Shown here piece by piece: positions 17,409 to 24,907 of a stretch of DNA of 64,000 bases; the first letter of the stretch is position 1, and every line of letters begins with the position of its first letter. The DNA lies in contig NZ_QGTJ01000008.1 in NCBI RefSeq assembly GCF_003182095.1, positions 1 to 64,000 of the forward strand. The letters are read 5' to 3'. The position numbers and the translations under genes were made by a program. Below the pieces are notes generated by a model. The model was not told where the DNA came from and ran no database searches. It saw only the letters and a list, made by a program, of their open reading frames with translations. Source of the DNA: Plasticicumulans acidivorans (GTDB taxonomy: Bacteria > Pseudomonadota > Gammaproteobacteria > Competibacterales > Competibacteraceae).

Positions 17409-17543
17409 GGTGGCGAATCCTTGAGCGTTTAGCTCACGCCACCGGGCCGGGTAGGCTGCGCGGGCGGCGGGAGCGGCAAGCCCCGAAGGGCGGCTACTCT
17501 CACGCCACCGCTGCATCTACAGCGGATGAGGACCCCTGATGGG

Positions 17544-17671
17544 CCGGGGCAGAGCCCCGGAACCTGTGTCCCTGTGGAGATACCGGCAGGTCAACGCCGC
17601 TTCGTTGGCGTCGCCCCCTGTCTCCAGCGATCAATTACGGGGAATAGTAGCGAATAAGACGACAGTCGTCT
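17544..17671. promoter_or_regulatory. Early control region between integrase and alpA-like gene
   Basis: The 306-bp gap (17409-17714) has no gene. It holds a hairpin CCGGGGC-AGA-GCCCCGG (17544-17560), a third copy of TTACGGGGAA (17635-17644) and a perfect 15-bp palindrome AGACGACAGTCGTCT (17657-17671). These are candidate operator sites for the early promoter; no regulator other than AlpA-like and the C protein is encoded on the element. Confidence 0.5.
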
Positions 17672-17698
17672 AGCGGTTCGCTGCCGATAACTCCAATC

Positions 17699-17728
17699 AG
17701 ATCAACGGCTTACTTTACTTTTTCGGGT
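17699..17728 (+). repeat. 30-bp direct repeat, copy 2
   Basis: Identical to 11282-11311. It spans the integrase stop codon; the codons HPKK and the stop lie within it, in a different frame from copy 1. Confidence 0.9.
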
Positions 17729-18998
17729 GACAGAAGGAGGCCCAATCCTCCATAAGTGCCCGCCGTTTCTGGAGAAGATTGCCGCGCCGGTAGTGCGCTT
17801 CCACCTTGCTCTCGATGCTATGGGCCAGCGCCATTTCAGCGACTTCGCGCGGGTGGTCGGTCTGTTCTGCGGCCCAATCGCGGAAGGTCGAGCGGAACCC
17901 GTGTGGGGTGGCAACCTTCGGGTCGCCGTTCTTGTCGGCTTGCTTCGGGTCGATGTAGCCCTTGCGGCCCGCCTTCGTCTCGCTTTCGTGCATCCGCTTG
18001 ATGACCGCGGCCAGCGTCATATCCGACAACTCGCCGCCACGGGACGCGGGGAATACAAGGTTGTTGTCCTCGAACCGCGGGAGGGCCTTCAACAAGGCCA
18101 CCGCATCCTCGGTGAGGGGCACCTCATGTTCCTTGCCCATCTTCATTCGCCCGGCGGGGATCGTCCAGACGCGGGCCTCAAGGTCGATTTCGTCCCACGT
18201 TGCCCCGCGTACCTCGCCGGAGCGGGCAGCGGTCAGGATGGTGAACTCAAGCGCCCGCGCGCCGGTCCCGTCCATCTTGCGCAGATGCTTCATGAAGGCG
18301 GAGGCTTCGGCGAAGGGCAGCGCGGCATGGTTGCCGTTCTTCGCCACCTTCGTGGGCTCCGGGAGCATTGAATCAAGGTAGCCCTTCCAGCGGGCCGGGT
18401 TCTGGCCGTCGCGGTACTTGCGAACGGTCGCCCAATCCAAGACGGCCTCAATGCGCCCGCGCACGCGGGAGGCGGTTTCCGTTTTCACGGTCCAGATCGG
18501 TTCGAGGACTTCCAAGACATGCGGCGTGTCGATGTCGCGGACCTGTAGCTTGCCGATCTTGGGAAAGGCGTAGGTTTCCAGCGTGTTGCCCCACTGCTGG
18601 GCGTGCTTCGCGTTCTTCCACTCGGGCGACTTCGCGGCGATGTACTGCTTGGCGGCTTCCTCGAAGGTGATCTCAGTCGCCCGGCTCGCCATCAGCGCGG
18701 AGCGCGCGGCTTTGCGCTCCGCTATCGGGTCGATGCCTTGGGCTATCTTCTCCCGGACCTCGCGCGCCTTCTCCCGGACCTGCTGAAGCGTCACCGCCGG
18801 ATACCCGCCCAAGCCGACCTCGCTGCGGCGCTGCTTGCCGTCCGCGGTCGCGCCGACCGTGACCCGAAGCAGCCAAGTTTTTCCTCCGCCGGGGAGGACT
18901 TGAAGATGGAGCCCAGGAACACCCCCAACGGCGTACATTCCCGGCTGTGAGAGGCGTTTCACCTCCAACGCTGATAGTTCTTTCGCAACTCGTGGCAT
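17715..18998 (-). CDS. int: P4-type tyrosine integrase
   Basis: A 427-residue integrase that should insert and excise the element at tRNA-Ser. Residues 1-85 are the DUF4102 arm-binding domain (LSALEVKRL, LHLQVLPGGGKTWLLR, VGLGGYPAVTL). A core-binding domain follows. The catalytic domain has Arg in ARSGEVRGATWDEID, HGFRSTFRDWA (H-x-x-R) and the tyrosine in IESKVEAHYRRGN. MPRVAKEL at 18998 is preferred as the start; a longer frame runs upstream into the repeat region. The gene lies 160 bp from attR and reads away from it, with arm-type repeats at its 5' end. Confidence 0.94.
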   Translation of the reverse strand: MPRVAKELSALEVKRLSQPGMYAVGGVPGLHLQVLPGGGKTWLLRVTVGATADGKQRRSEVGLGGYPAVTLQQVREKAREVREKIAQGIDPIAERKAARSALMASRATEITFEEAAKQYIAAKSPEWKNAKHAQQWGNTLETYAFPKIGKLQVRDIDTPHVLEVLEPIWTVKTETASRVRGRIEAVLDWATVRKYRDGQNPARWKGYLDSMLPEPTKVAKNGNHAALPFAEASAFMKHLRKMDGTGARALEFTILTAARSGEVRGATWDEIDLEARVWTIPAGRMKMGKEHEVPLTEDAVALLKALPRFEDNNLVFPASRGGELSDMTLAAVIKRMHESETKAGRKGYIDPKQADKNGDPKVATPHGFRSTFRDWAAEQTDHPREVAEMALAHSIESKVEAHYRRGNLLQKRRALMEDWASFCHPKK

Positions 18999-19002
18999 AT
19001 CT

Positions 19003-19026
19003 CGCACCCGCCTAAAAACCCGCCTA
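19003..19026 (+). repeat. Candidate integrase arm-type site, right end
   Basis: The exact 24-bp counterpart of 7868-7891: two ACCCGCCTA copies spaced by AAA. It begins 4 bp upstream of the chosen integrase start codon, so binding here could also repress the integrase gene. Confidence 0.7.
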
Positions 19027-19029
19027 AGA

Positions 19030-19132
19030 TTACGCGATCTTACGCGATAAGTCGAGACCATCCGAGACGATCACCGCGGTGGAAGTCTTGTGTTTACGCG
19101 GGGTTGCTGGCAATCTAGCGACGTTACGCGAT
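19030..19132. repeat. TTACGCGAT sites between integrase and attR
   Basis: TTACGCGAT occurs at 19030-19038, 19040-19048 (a 10-bp spacing, one helical turn) and 19124-19132, with a related TTTACGCGG near 19094. The motif resembles the half-sites near the primase gene at 14.26-14.58 kb. Candidate binding sites for integrase, AlpA-like protein or Rep. The 315-bp gap 18999-19313 holds these sites, attR and no gene. Confidence 0.6.
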
Positions 19133-19156
19133 GACGCGAGACGCTACGGTGGGGGA

Positions 19157-19172
19157 CACCTCTTCCGCCAAT
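19157..19172 (+). repeat. attR: right copy of 16-bp attachment-site repeat
   Basis: CACCTCTTCCGCCAAT, identical to the tRNA-Ser 3' end at 7813-7828. The sequence to its right is host chromosome. Confidence 0.93.
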
Positions 19173-19313
19173 GACTGACGCCCGATCGCATGTCATGCAT
19201 CGGCTGGATGCTGGCTTGATGAGCCTCGTTCAGTGCAGTTCGCGGGCAGCAAAAGCGAGGCCGTTCAGCGCTTCCCCCGGCGCCTTAGCGAAAGCCCTGT
19301 CGTGGAACCATTG

Positions 19314-20120
19314 ATGAACTCCGTTAGCAGTGCTGCGTCGAGCGCGCGGCTCGTGTCGGCGTTGGCGTGGGGCGCCGTCATCGGCGTGCTGGGCGGTCTG
19401 GTCGGTCTGGGCGGTGCTGAATTCCGCCTGCCTTTGCTGATCGGCTTGTTCGGTTTTACTGCGCTACCTGCCGTCATTTTGAACAAGGCGATGAGTCTGG
19501 TGGTCGTCGCCTCGGCGCTGCTGTTTCGCACCAAGGCGGTCCCGCTCGACGAGGTGCTGGCTCACTGGCCGATCGTCGTGAATCTGCTGGCCGGCAGCCT
19601 GTTCGGTGCCTGGCTGGGTGCCGACTGGGCCACCAGGATGCAGAGCCGGACGCTGTATCGCATCTTGGCCGTATTGCTGGTGCTGATCGCGCTGGTGTTG
19701 CTCGTTGGCCATGAGCATGCCGCGGGCAGTGTCCTGCTGAGCGGCGTCATGCAGAAGGTGGCCGGCGTGGTCGCCGGCTTTGGCATCGGCGTGGTGGCTT
19801 CGCTGATGGGGGTGGCGGGCGGTGAGCTGCTGATCCCGACCTTGATCCTGCTGTTCGGTGCCGACATCAAGCTGGCTGGCAGCCTGTCGCTGGCGGTGAG
19901 CCTGCCGACCATGATCGTCGGCTTTGCCCGCTACAGCCGGGACGGTAGCTTCGCAGTGCTGGGGCAGAACCCGTCCTTCGTGCTGCTGATGGCGGTCGGC
20001 TCCCTGATCGGGGCATGGCTCGGCGGTCAGCTGCTGGGCATCGTGCCGAGCACCGTGCTGCTGCCGGTGTTGGCGGCGATTCTCGTCATCTCCTCGGTCA
20101 AGGTGTGGAAGCACGGCTAG
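19314..20120 (+). CDS. TauE/SafE-family sulfite/anion exporter
   Basis: A 268-residue inner-membrane protein with about eight transmembrane segments in two repeats. Gly-rich family signatures occur in both halves: GVLGGLVGLGGAEFRLPLL near residue 25 and VASLMGVAGGELLIPTLIL near residue 165. The family exports sulfite, sulfoacetate and other organosulfur anions. The start MNSVSS at 19314 is chosen because the preceding in-frame codons lack membrane or signal character. No sulfur-metabolism gene is next to it, so the substrate is open. Confidence 0.85.
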   Translation: MNSVSSAASSARLVSALAWGAVIGVLGGLVGLGGAEFRLPLLIGLFGFTALPAVILNKAMSLVVVASALLFRTKAVPLDEVLAHWPIVVNLLAGSLFGAWLGADWATRMQSRTLYRILAVLLVLIALVLLVGHEHAAGSVLLSGVMQKVAGVVAGFGIGVVASLMGVAGGELLIPTLILLFGADIKLAGSLSLAVSLPTMIVGFARYSRDGSFAVLGQNPSFVLLMAVGSLIGAWLGGQLLGIVPSTVLLPVLAAILVISSVKVWKHG

Positions 20121-20228
20121 GCGCTGTGTGGCTGCGCTGTAACACCGGCGCTGCCGCCAACCGTGCGCACGCGACGGCGGGACGAGGTGGCAAAGCACTC
20201 AATCGTCGGACTGAGCGGAGGGCTGCCT

Positions 20229-21155
20229 GTGACGCGTCGAGAGCTGTTGCTGGCGGTCGCCGGGCTGCTCAGCGTGCCTGCGCCGTCGCTGCCGGCGGCC
20301 TCGTTAGCGACGCGCATCGACCTTTGGCCGGCAAGGCCGCCGGGCGGCGGTGGCCCGGACGGAGCCGTCGAGATCAGTGCGCGCGGTGCGATGCGCCACA
20401 TTGCCACGCCGTTGCTGGAGGTCTTTGCGCCGGAGCAGGCCAACGGCGCAGCCGTGCTGGTTGCCGGCGGTGGCGGGTACCGACGCATCCAGATGGGCAG
20501 CGAGGCCTGGCCGGCCGCGCGCTGGCTGGCGGCCCGTGGCATCACGGCGTTCGTGTTGCGTTATCGCTTGCCGGGCGAGGGCTGGAACGCGGGGGCGCTG
20601 GCGCCGTTGCAGGATGCGCAGCGTGCCCTGCGGCTGATTCGGGCGCGCGCGACGCAATACGGGCTCGATCCGCTGCGGCTCAGCGTGCTCGGGTTTTCCG
20701 CTGGCGCGCATCTGCTGGGTCTGGCGGCGATGCGGGCCGACTTTCGCGCGTATCCGCCCGTCGACGCGCTCGATGCGCTGTCGGCGCGACCGGCGGCTGC
20801 GGCGCTGATCTATCCGGTGATGACCTTGCAGCCGCCTTACCAGCACACGGCGACGCGGCGTGTGCTGCTCGGTGCGCATGCCGATGCGGCCCGCGCGGCA
20901 GACTGGTCGGTGCAGACGCACGTGCGTGCGGGCTGCCCGCCGGTGTTTCTGGTGCAGGCGGACGACGATCCGGTCGCCGATCCGCACAACAGCGCGCTGC
21001 TGGCGCAGGCGTGCGCGGCCGCCGGGGTCGCCGTCGAGTGGCATCGCCTGCCGAGCGGCGGTCACGGCTTCGGCATGGGGCGCGCGGGTACGCCGACAGC
21101 GGACTGGCCCGCCTGGTATGCCGCCTGGCTGCGGCGGATGGGGCTGATCGCCTGA
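20229..21155 (+). CDS. Exported alpha/beta-hydrolase (esterase, BD-FAE/Aes-like)
   Basis: A 308-residue esterase-type hydrolase. A signal peptide with a twin-arginine-like TRRELLL motif opens the protein. The oxyanion loop is VAGGGGYRR (about residue 80), the nucleophile is GFSAGAH, the acid is in QADDDPVADP and the histidine is in SGGHGFGMG. GTG 20229 has GGAGGG 7 bp upstream, better than any ATG. Relatives cleave acetyl or feruloyl esters of plant polysaccharides or small esters. Confidence 0.82.
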   Translation: MTRRELLLAVAGLLSVPAPSLPAASLATRIDLWPARPPGGGGPDGAVEISARGAMRHIATPLLEVFAPEQANGAAVLVAGGGGYRRIQMGSEAWPAARWLAARGITAFVLRYRLPGEGWNAGALAPLQDAQRALRLIRARATQYGLDPLRLSVLGFSAGAHLLGLAAMRADFRAYPPVDALDALSARPAAAALIYPVMTLQPPYQHTATRRVLLGAHADAARAADWSVQTHVRAGCPPVFLVQADDDPVADPHNSALLAQACAAAGVAVEWHRLPSGGHGFGMGRAGTPTADWPAWYAAWLRRMGLIA

Positions 21156-21320
21156 GTCTGCCGGGGAGAATTGCGCGGGTTTCATCCGGCGCCGTCGTGT
21201 CAGCCGTATGCGCCACGTGACAGGGCCGCATGTGGCCGGCTTGGGCTGCGGCCGCCGATGCGGCATGTTGGCCGTCGCCTGAAACGCACAACAAAAACAT
21301 TGCCCACCCAGGAGAACAGC

Positions 21321-22328
21321 ATGAGCAAAGCCATCTACGTCCAGCCGGGCGGCGGTTACGACAAGGTCATCGTCGGTGAGTGCGCGGCGGCCGCGCCGCA
21401 GGCCGGCGAGATCACCGTGCGCTTGCATGCCAGCTCGCTGAATTATCACGACTTCGCCGTCGTCAGCGGCATGTGGGGACCGAGCGAGCCGCGTATTCCA
21501 ATGGCGGACGGTGCCGGCGAGGTGGTGGCGGTCGGTGCCGGCGTCAGCGAATTCGCCGTCGGTGATCACGTCGTCAGCACGTTTTTTCCTGACTGGCTGG
21601 ACGGCGAGCCGCTGGTCGAAGGCTTCGCCACGGTGCCCGGCGACGGCATCGACGGTTACGCACGGGAGCGGGTGACGGCCAGGGCGACGGCGTTCACGCG
21701 GGCGCCGCAAAGCTGGACTCATACCGAGGCGGCGACGCTGACCACCGCCGGCCTGACGGCGTGGCGTGCGCTGATGGCCGACGATCAGCTCAAGCCCGGC
21801 GACAGCGTGCTGGTGCAGGGCAGTGGCGGCGTGTCGATCTTCGCGCTGCAGTTCGCCAAGCTCGCCGGCGCGACGGTGATTGCCACCTCGTCGAGCGACG
21901 AGAAGCTGGCGCGCATGGCGCAGATGGGCGCCGATCACCTGATCAATTACCGCGAGGACCCGCAGTGGGGCGAGACCGTGCGCCGCCTGACCGGCGGTCG
22001 CGGCGTCGATCACGTCGTCGAAGTTGGTGGCCCGGCGACGCTCGAACAATCGATGATCGCCGCGCGCATCGGCGGGCATATCTCGGTGATCGGCATCCTC
22101 AGCGGCCTCAGCGGTGAGTTGTCGGTGGTGGCGGCGCTGGTGCGCCAGCTGCGCCTGCAGGGCGTGCTGGTCGGCAATCGCAGCCAGCAGCAGGCGATGA
22201 TCCGCGCGATCGACGCCAATGGCCTGCATCCGGTCATCGACCGCTGCTTCCCGCTGGAGGCGATCACCGACGCTTTCCGCTATCAGGAAAGCAATCGCCA
22301 TTTCGGCAAGATCTGCCTGGAGTTCTGA
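21321..22328 (+). CDS. Medium-chain reductase / NAD(P)-dependent alcohol dehydrogenase or quinone oxidoreductase
   Basis: A 335-residue MDR protein with the GroES-like fold (residues 1-125) and a nucleotide-binding domain with VLVQGSGGVSIFALQFAKLAGA. The usual catalytic zinc Cys at the N-terminal position is replaced by LNYHDFAVVSG, so this is a zinc-independent type closer to quinone oxidoreductases. GGAG lies 9 bp before ATG 21321. The TetR gene downstream may control it. Confidence 0.87.
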   Translation: MSKAIYVQPGGGYDKVIVGECAAAAPQAGEITVRLHASSLNYHDFAVVSGMWGPSEPRIPMADGAGEVVAVGAGVSEFAVGDHVVSTFFPDWLDGEPLVEGFATVPGDGIDGYARERVTARATAFTRAPQSWTHTEAATLTTAGLTAWRALMADDQLKPGDSVLVQGSGGVSIFALQFAKLAGATVIATSSSDEKLARMAQMGADHLINYREDPQWGETVRRLTGGRGVDHVVEVGGPATLEQSMIAARIGGHISVIGILSGLSGELSVVAALVRQLRLQGVLVGNRSQQQAMIRAIDANGLHPVIDRCFPLEAITDAFRYQESNRHFGKICLEF

Positions 22329-22535
22329 GCCGGCGATGGCGGTGCGTGGCTGGCGGCCGCGGCGGCCGCTGCACTGCATCAATGGCTGGAACCTCGCCCC
22401 GTCTCGTGGCAGGCTGACACCTTCCGGCTGGTCGGGTGGTCCGACCATGTGACCGCCTGTTCCGGTCGGGGCGCGGAGCATCCGCGTGCCCCGGCCGTTC
22501 GCCGGCCGCTGCCGTCATTCGCTGTTGCAGGTTTC

Positions 22536-23159
22536 ATGATGTCTGGATCCGATTCCCGCTCGTCATCGACGGGTGCGTCCACCGCCCCGGCGGGCAAGGT
22601 GCAGCTGACGCCCGCCGACTGGATCAGAGCGGCGACTGAAGTGCTGGTCGACAAGAGCATCGACGCCGTGCGCGTCGATGTGCTGGCCAAAGGGCTGAAA
22701 GTGACGCGCGGCAGCTTCTACTGGCATTTTCAGGACCGCGACGATCTGCTGCGTCAGCTGCTGAAGTCCTGGCGCGACGCCGCCACCGAACAGATCATCA
22801 ACCGTTTCGAGCGCAGCGGTGCCGATCCCGAGGCGCTGGTGCGTGAGCTGGCCTCGCTGCCGTTCCGCGGCAAGGCGGCGGCGACCTCGGCCTCGATCGA
22901 GCTGGCGATCCGCGCCTGGGCGCGGCGTGACGAGATGGCGCGCCAGGTGGTCGACGAGGTCGACGCCAAGCGCCTGTCCTATGTCGCGCAATGCTTCGTC
23001 GCACTCGGCTTCAGTTTTCAGGATGCCGGCATGCGCGCCTTCCTGCTCTACAGCTACATGATCAGCGAGTCGCTGATGCACGGGCAGGGCACCGACAGCC
23101 AGCGCGAGCAGCGCCGCGCCTTCGTCGAGCAGCTGCTGCTGCAGCCGGTTACCGGCTGA
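22536..23159 (+). CDS. TetR-family transcriptional regulator
   Basis: A 207-residue regulator with an N-terminal HTH: ADWIRAATEVLVDKSIDAVR, LAKGLKVTRGSFYWHF (recognition helix). The C-terminal region would bind a small ligand. An ATG pair at 22536/22539 is the probable start; no strong ribosome site decides between them. It is the only regulator near the 17-gene aromatic operon that begins 592 bp downstream, so it is a reasonable candidate to bind the inverted repeats there. Confidence 0.88.
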   Translation: MMSGSDSRSSSTGASTAPAGKVQLTPADWIRAATEVLVDKSIDAVRVDVLAKGLKVTRGSFYWHFQDRDDLLRQLLKSWRDAATEQIINRFERSGADPEALVRELASLPFRGKAAATSASIELAIRAWARRDEMARQVVDEVDAKRLSYVAQCFVALGFSFQDAGMRAFLLYSYMISESLMHGQGTDSQREQRRAFVEQLLLQPVTG

Positions 23160-23551
23160 ATCCCCGTTTCGCCCGCCTTGGCGGAGTGTGCCGGCGGCGG
23201 CTCAGCCGCGGCCACGCCTGATTCATTCCCTCCCGTACTGAAAACCGTCGGCGAGCCCTGAGCATGCGGGTACGCCGCAGGCGCTCCTTTGCCTGATGCG
23301 CGCGCCGGCTGCCGGACTCGTTCCGTGGCTGTATCGCTGTCCTCCCTGATCGCACTGTCGCCTGCTGGCATCGCCTCGGCCGGGGGGCGGCATTCGTCCG
23401 CATCGCTACCGCCGGGTCATCAGCAGCGTTCCTGAAATCCGGCCGTGGCGGGCCGCCCGCCGGTGTCGTGCGGTGTTTCTCGGCACTGCCTCCGGCACGG
23501 ACCGGCGTCGCTGTGGAAGTGTGTACGGATGCTGTGTTTGAGTGATTCAAC

Positions 23552-23572
23552 TCAGTACACATGTGTATGTGT
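23552..23572 (+). promoter_or_regulatory. Distal half of a 21-bp inverted repeat (candidate operator)
   Basis: The 21-bp sequence recurs exactly in reverse complement at 23719-23739. Each copy contains the 12-bp palindrome TACACATGTGTA. It lies in the 592-bp gap between the TetR gene and the catabolic operon. The gap (23160-23751) has no gene; its last 200 bp are distinctly AT-rich. Confidence 0.7.
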
Positions 23573-23616
23573 CTGTGTGTGTGGCATTAGGTTTTCTATG
23601 CATAACACAGCTAAAC

Positions 23617-23637
23617 AACAATAAGTTATTGTTTTTT
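23617..23637 (+). promoter_or_regulatory. AT-rich hairpin with T-run in the operon leader
   Basis: AACAATAA-G-TTATTGTT is a perfect 8-bp inverted repeat followed by further T residues. It lies between the two operator copies. It could be a weak terminator, an attenuator or another regulator site; the one-base loop argues against a normal RNA hairpin of full length. Confidence 0.4.
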
Positions 23638-23718
23638 AACTTAAACAAAATCGCTAGACGGCCGATTTTATTGATCTGCATCAAAAGTTGTTGCGCTCTG
23701 AGAATTTTTCCATACCAT

Positions 23719-23739
23719 ACACATACACATGTGTACTGA
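23719..23739 (-). promoter_or_regulatory. Proximal half of the 21-bp inverted repeat (candidate operator)
   Basis: The exact reverse complement of 23552-23572, ending 12 bp before the first catabolic start codon and touching its GGAGAG ribosome site (23740-23746). Binding here would block transcription or translation directly. The two copies are 146 bp apart, a distance that would allow looping. Confidence 0.75.
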
Positions 23740-23751
23740 AGGAGAGAGGCA

Positions 23752-24573
23752 ATGACCCAGTACCCCGGCATCGGCGAGACCGTGCTCGCGGCCGAGCATC
23801 GAACCAACTATCTGCAGCAGGGCAGTGGCAAGCCGCTGTTCCTGTTGCACGGCTCCGGTCCGGGGGTGTCGGCCTGGACCAACTGGGCCGGCGTGATGCC
23901 GGCACTGGCGCAGCATTTCCGCGTCATCGCGCCGGACATCGCCGGCTTCGGCTTCACCGAGTTCAAGGCCGACAGCAAGTACGACATCAAGCTGTGGGTG
24001 CGGCATCTGCTCGGGATCATGGATGCGCTCGACGTCGACAAGGCGTCCTTCGTCGGCAACTCCTTCGGTGGCGCACTGGCGATCGGCCTGGCGCTGCACG
24101 CGCCGCAGCGTGTCGAGCGCCTGGTGCTGCTCGGCACGCCGGCCGGTGAGTTCGAGCAGACGCCGGGCCTGCGCTCGGCCTGGGAGTACGAGCCGACGCT
24201 GGAGAACATGGAACGCACGATGCGGCTGTTCCCGTTCGACCAGTCGATCATCAGTGAGGAGATGGTCCGCGGCCGCTACGAGGCGAGCGCCCGGCCCGGC
24301 GCGCAGGACGCGCTGCGCAAGCTGATCCCGCGGCCGAACGCCGAGGGGCCGACCATCGTCAAGGGCTTCCCGCAGGCCTCGGTGGCGAAGATCGAGGCGC
24401 CGACGCTGGTGCTGCACGGTCGCGAGGACCGCGTGGTGCCGCCGCAGTGCGGCTTCCTGCTGGCGCAGTCGATTCCGCGCGCGGAGCTGCATCTGTTCGG
24501 CCAGTGCGGGCACTGGGTGCAGACCGAGCACCGCGTCCGCTTCCTGCAGCTGGTGCGCGATTTCTGCGCCTGA
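23752..24573 (+). CDS. Meta-cleavage product hydrolase (DmpD/BphD/CarC-like)
   Basis: A 273-residue alpha/beta-hydrolase that should cleave the C-C bond of the ring-fission product to 2-hydroxypenta-2,4-dienoate and a carboxylic acid. Features are the HGSGPGVSAW oxyanion loop, nucleophile S104 in GNSFGG, D226 in GREDRVVP and H254 in QCGHWVQTEH. It is the first gene of the operon, with GGAGAG upstream. The released acid depends on the ring substituent and cannot be read from the sequence. Confidence 0.9.
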   Translation: MTQYPGIGETVLAAEHRTNYLQQGSGKPLFLLHGSGPGVSAWTNWAGVMPALAQHFRVIAPDIAGFGFTEFKADSKYDIKLWVRHLLGIMDALDVDKASFVGNSFGGALAIGLALHAPQRVERLVLLGTPAGEFEQTPGLRSAWEYEPTLENMERTMRLFPFDQSIISEEMVRGRYEASARPGAQDALRKLIPRPNAEGPTIVKGFPQASVAKIEAPTLVLHGREDRVVPPQCGFLLAQSIPRAELHLFGQCGHWVQTEHRVRFLQLVRDFCA

Positions 24574-24589
24574 GGCGGGGGAGCCAACG

Positions 24590-24886
24590 ATGAGCCGCAA
24601 TGTGCTGGAAAAACTGATGCACCAGCTGTGCGTCGATCGCACGGTCAAGCAGCGCTTCAAGGAAGACCTCGAAGGCCTGCTCGCCCGCTACGCGCTGACC
24701 GAGGACGAGCGCGACATGCTGCGCCGCTTCGACGTCGCCGCGATGCAGAAGCACGGCGTCAACCCGATGCTGACGCTCGGCTTCTGGTCCGAAAACGCCC
24801 CCGACCGCCACCCCGCCGCCTACATGAAGGCGCTGCGCGGCGCGGACAGCGGCGGCGAAGTGTTCTCTGCAGCGCTCAAGCACTGA
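24590..24886 (+). CDS. Class II extradiol dioxygenase small subunit (LigA-like)
   Basis: A 98-residue, all-helical protein of the LigA superfamily, the small subunit of protocatechuate 4,5-dioxygenase-type enzymes (also CarBa). The EDLEGLLARYALTEDERDML and MQKHGVNPMLTLGF segments are characteristic. It precedes the catalytic subunit gene by 21 bp, the LigA-LigB order of heteromeric class II enzymes. The subunit caps the active site of the large subunit. Confidence 0.9.
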   Translation: MSRNVLEKLMHQLCVDRTVKQRFKEDLEGLLARYALTEDERDMLRRFDVAAMQKHGVNPMLTLGFWSENAPDRHPAAYMKALRGADSGGEVFSAALKH

Positions 24887-24907
24887 GCCCGAATTCAGGA
24901 GCCCGTC

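Larger units (their letters stand above)
7813..19172. mobile_element. Integrated phage-satellite-like island in tRNA-Ser
   Basis: An 11.3-kb element bounded by a 16-bp direct repeat (attL and attR). Contents from left to right are a PvuII-type restriction-modification cassette, a leftward block of small genes, terminase large and small subunits, a serine-recombinase relative, a primase-helicase, an AlpA-like regulator and a tyrosine integrase next to attR. No portal, capsid, tail or lysis gene is recognisable. This content fits a satellite that borrows a helper phage's particle (P4/PICI-like) rather than a full prophage. The classification is inference; the boundaries are seen directly. Confidence 0.88.
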
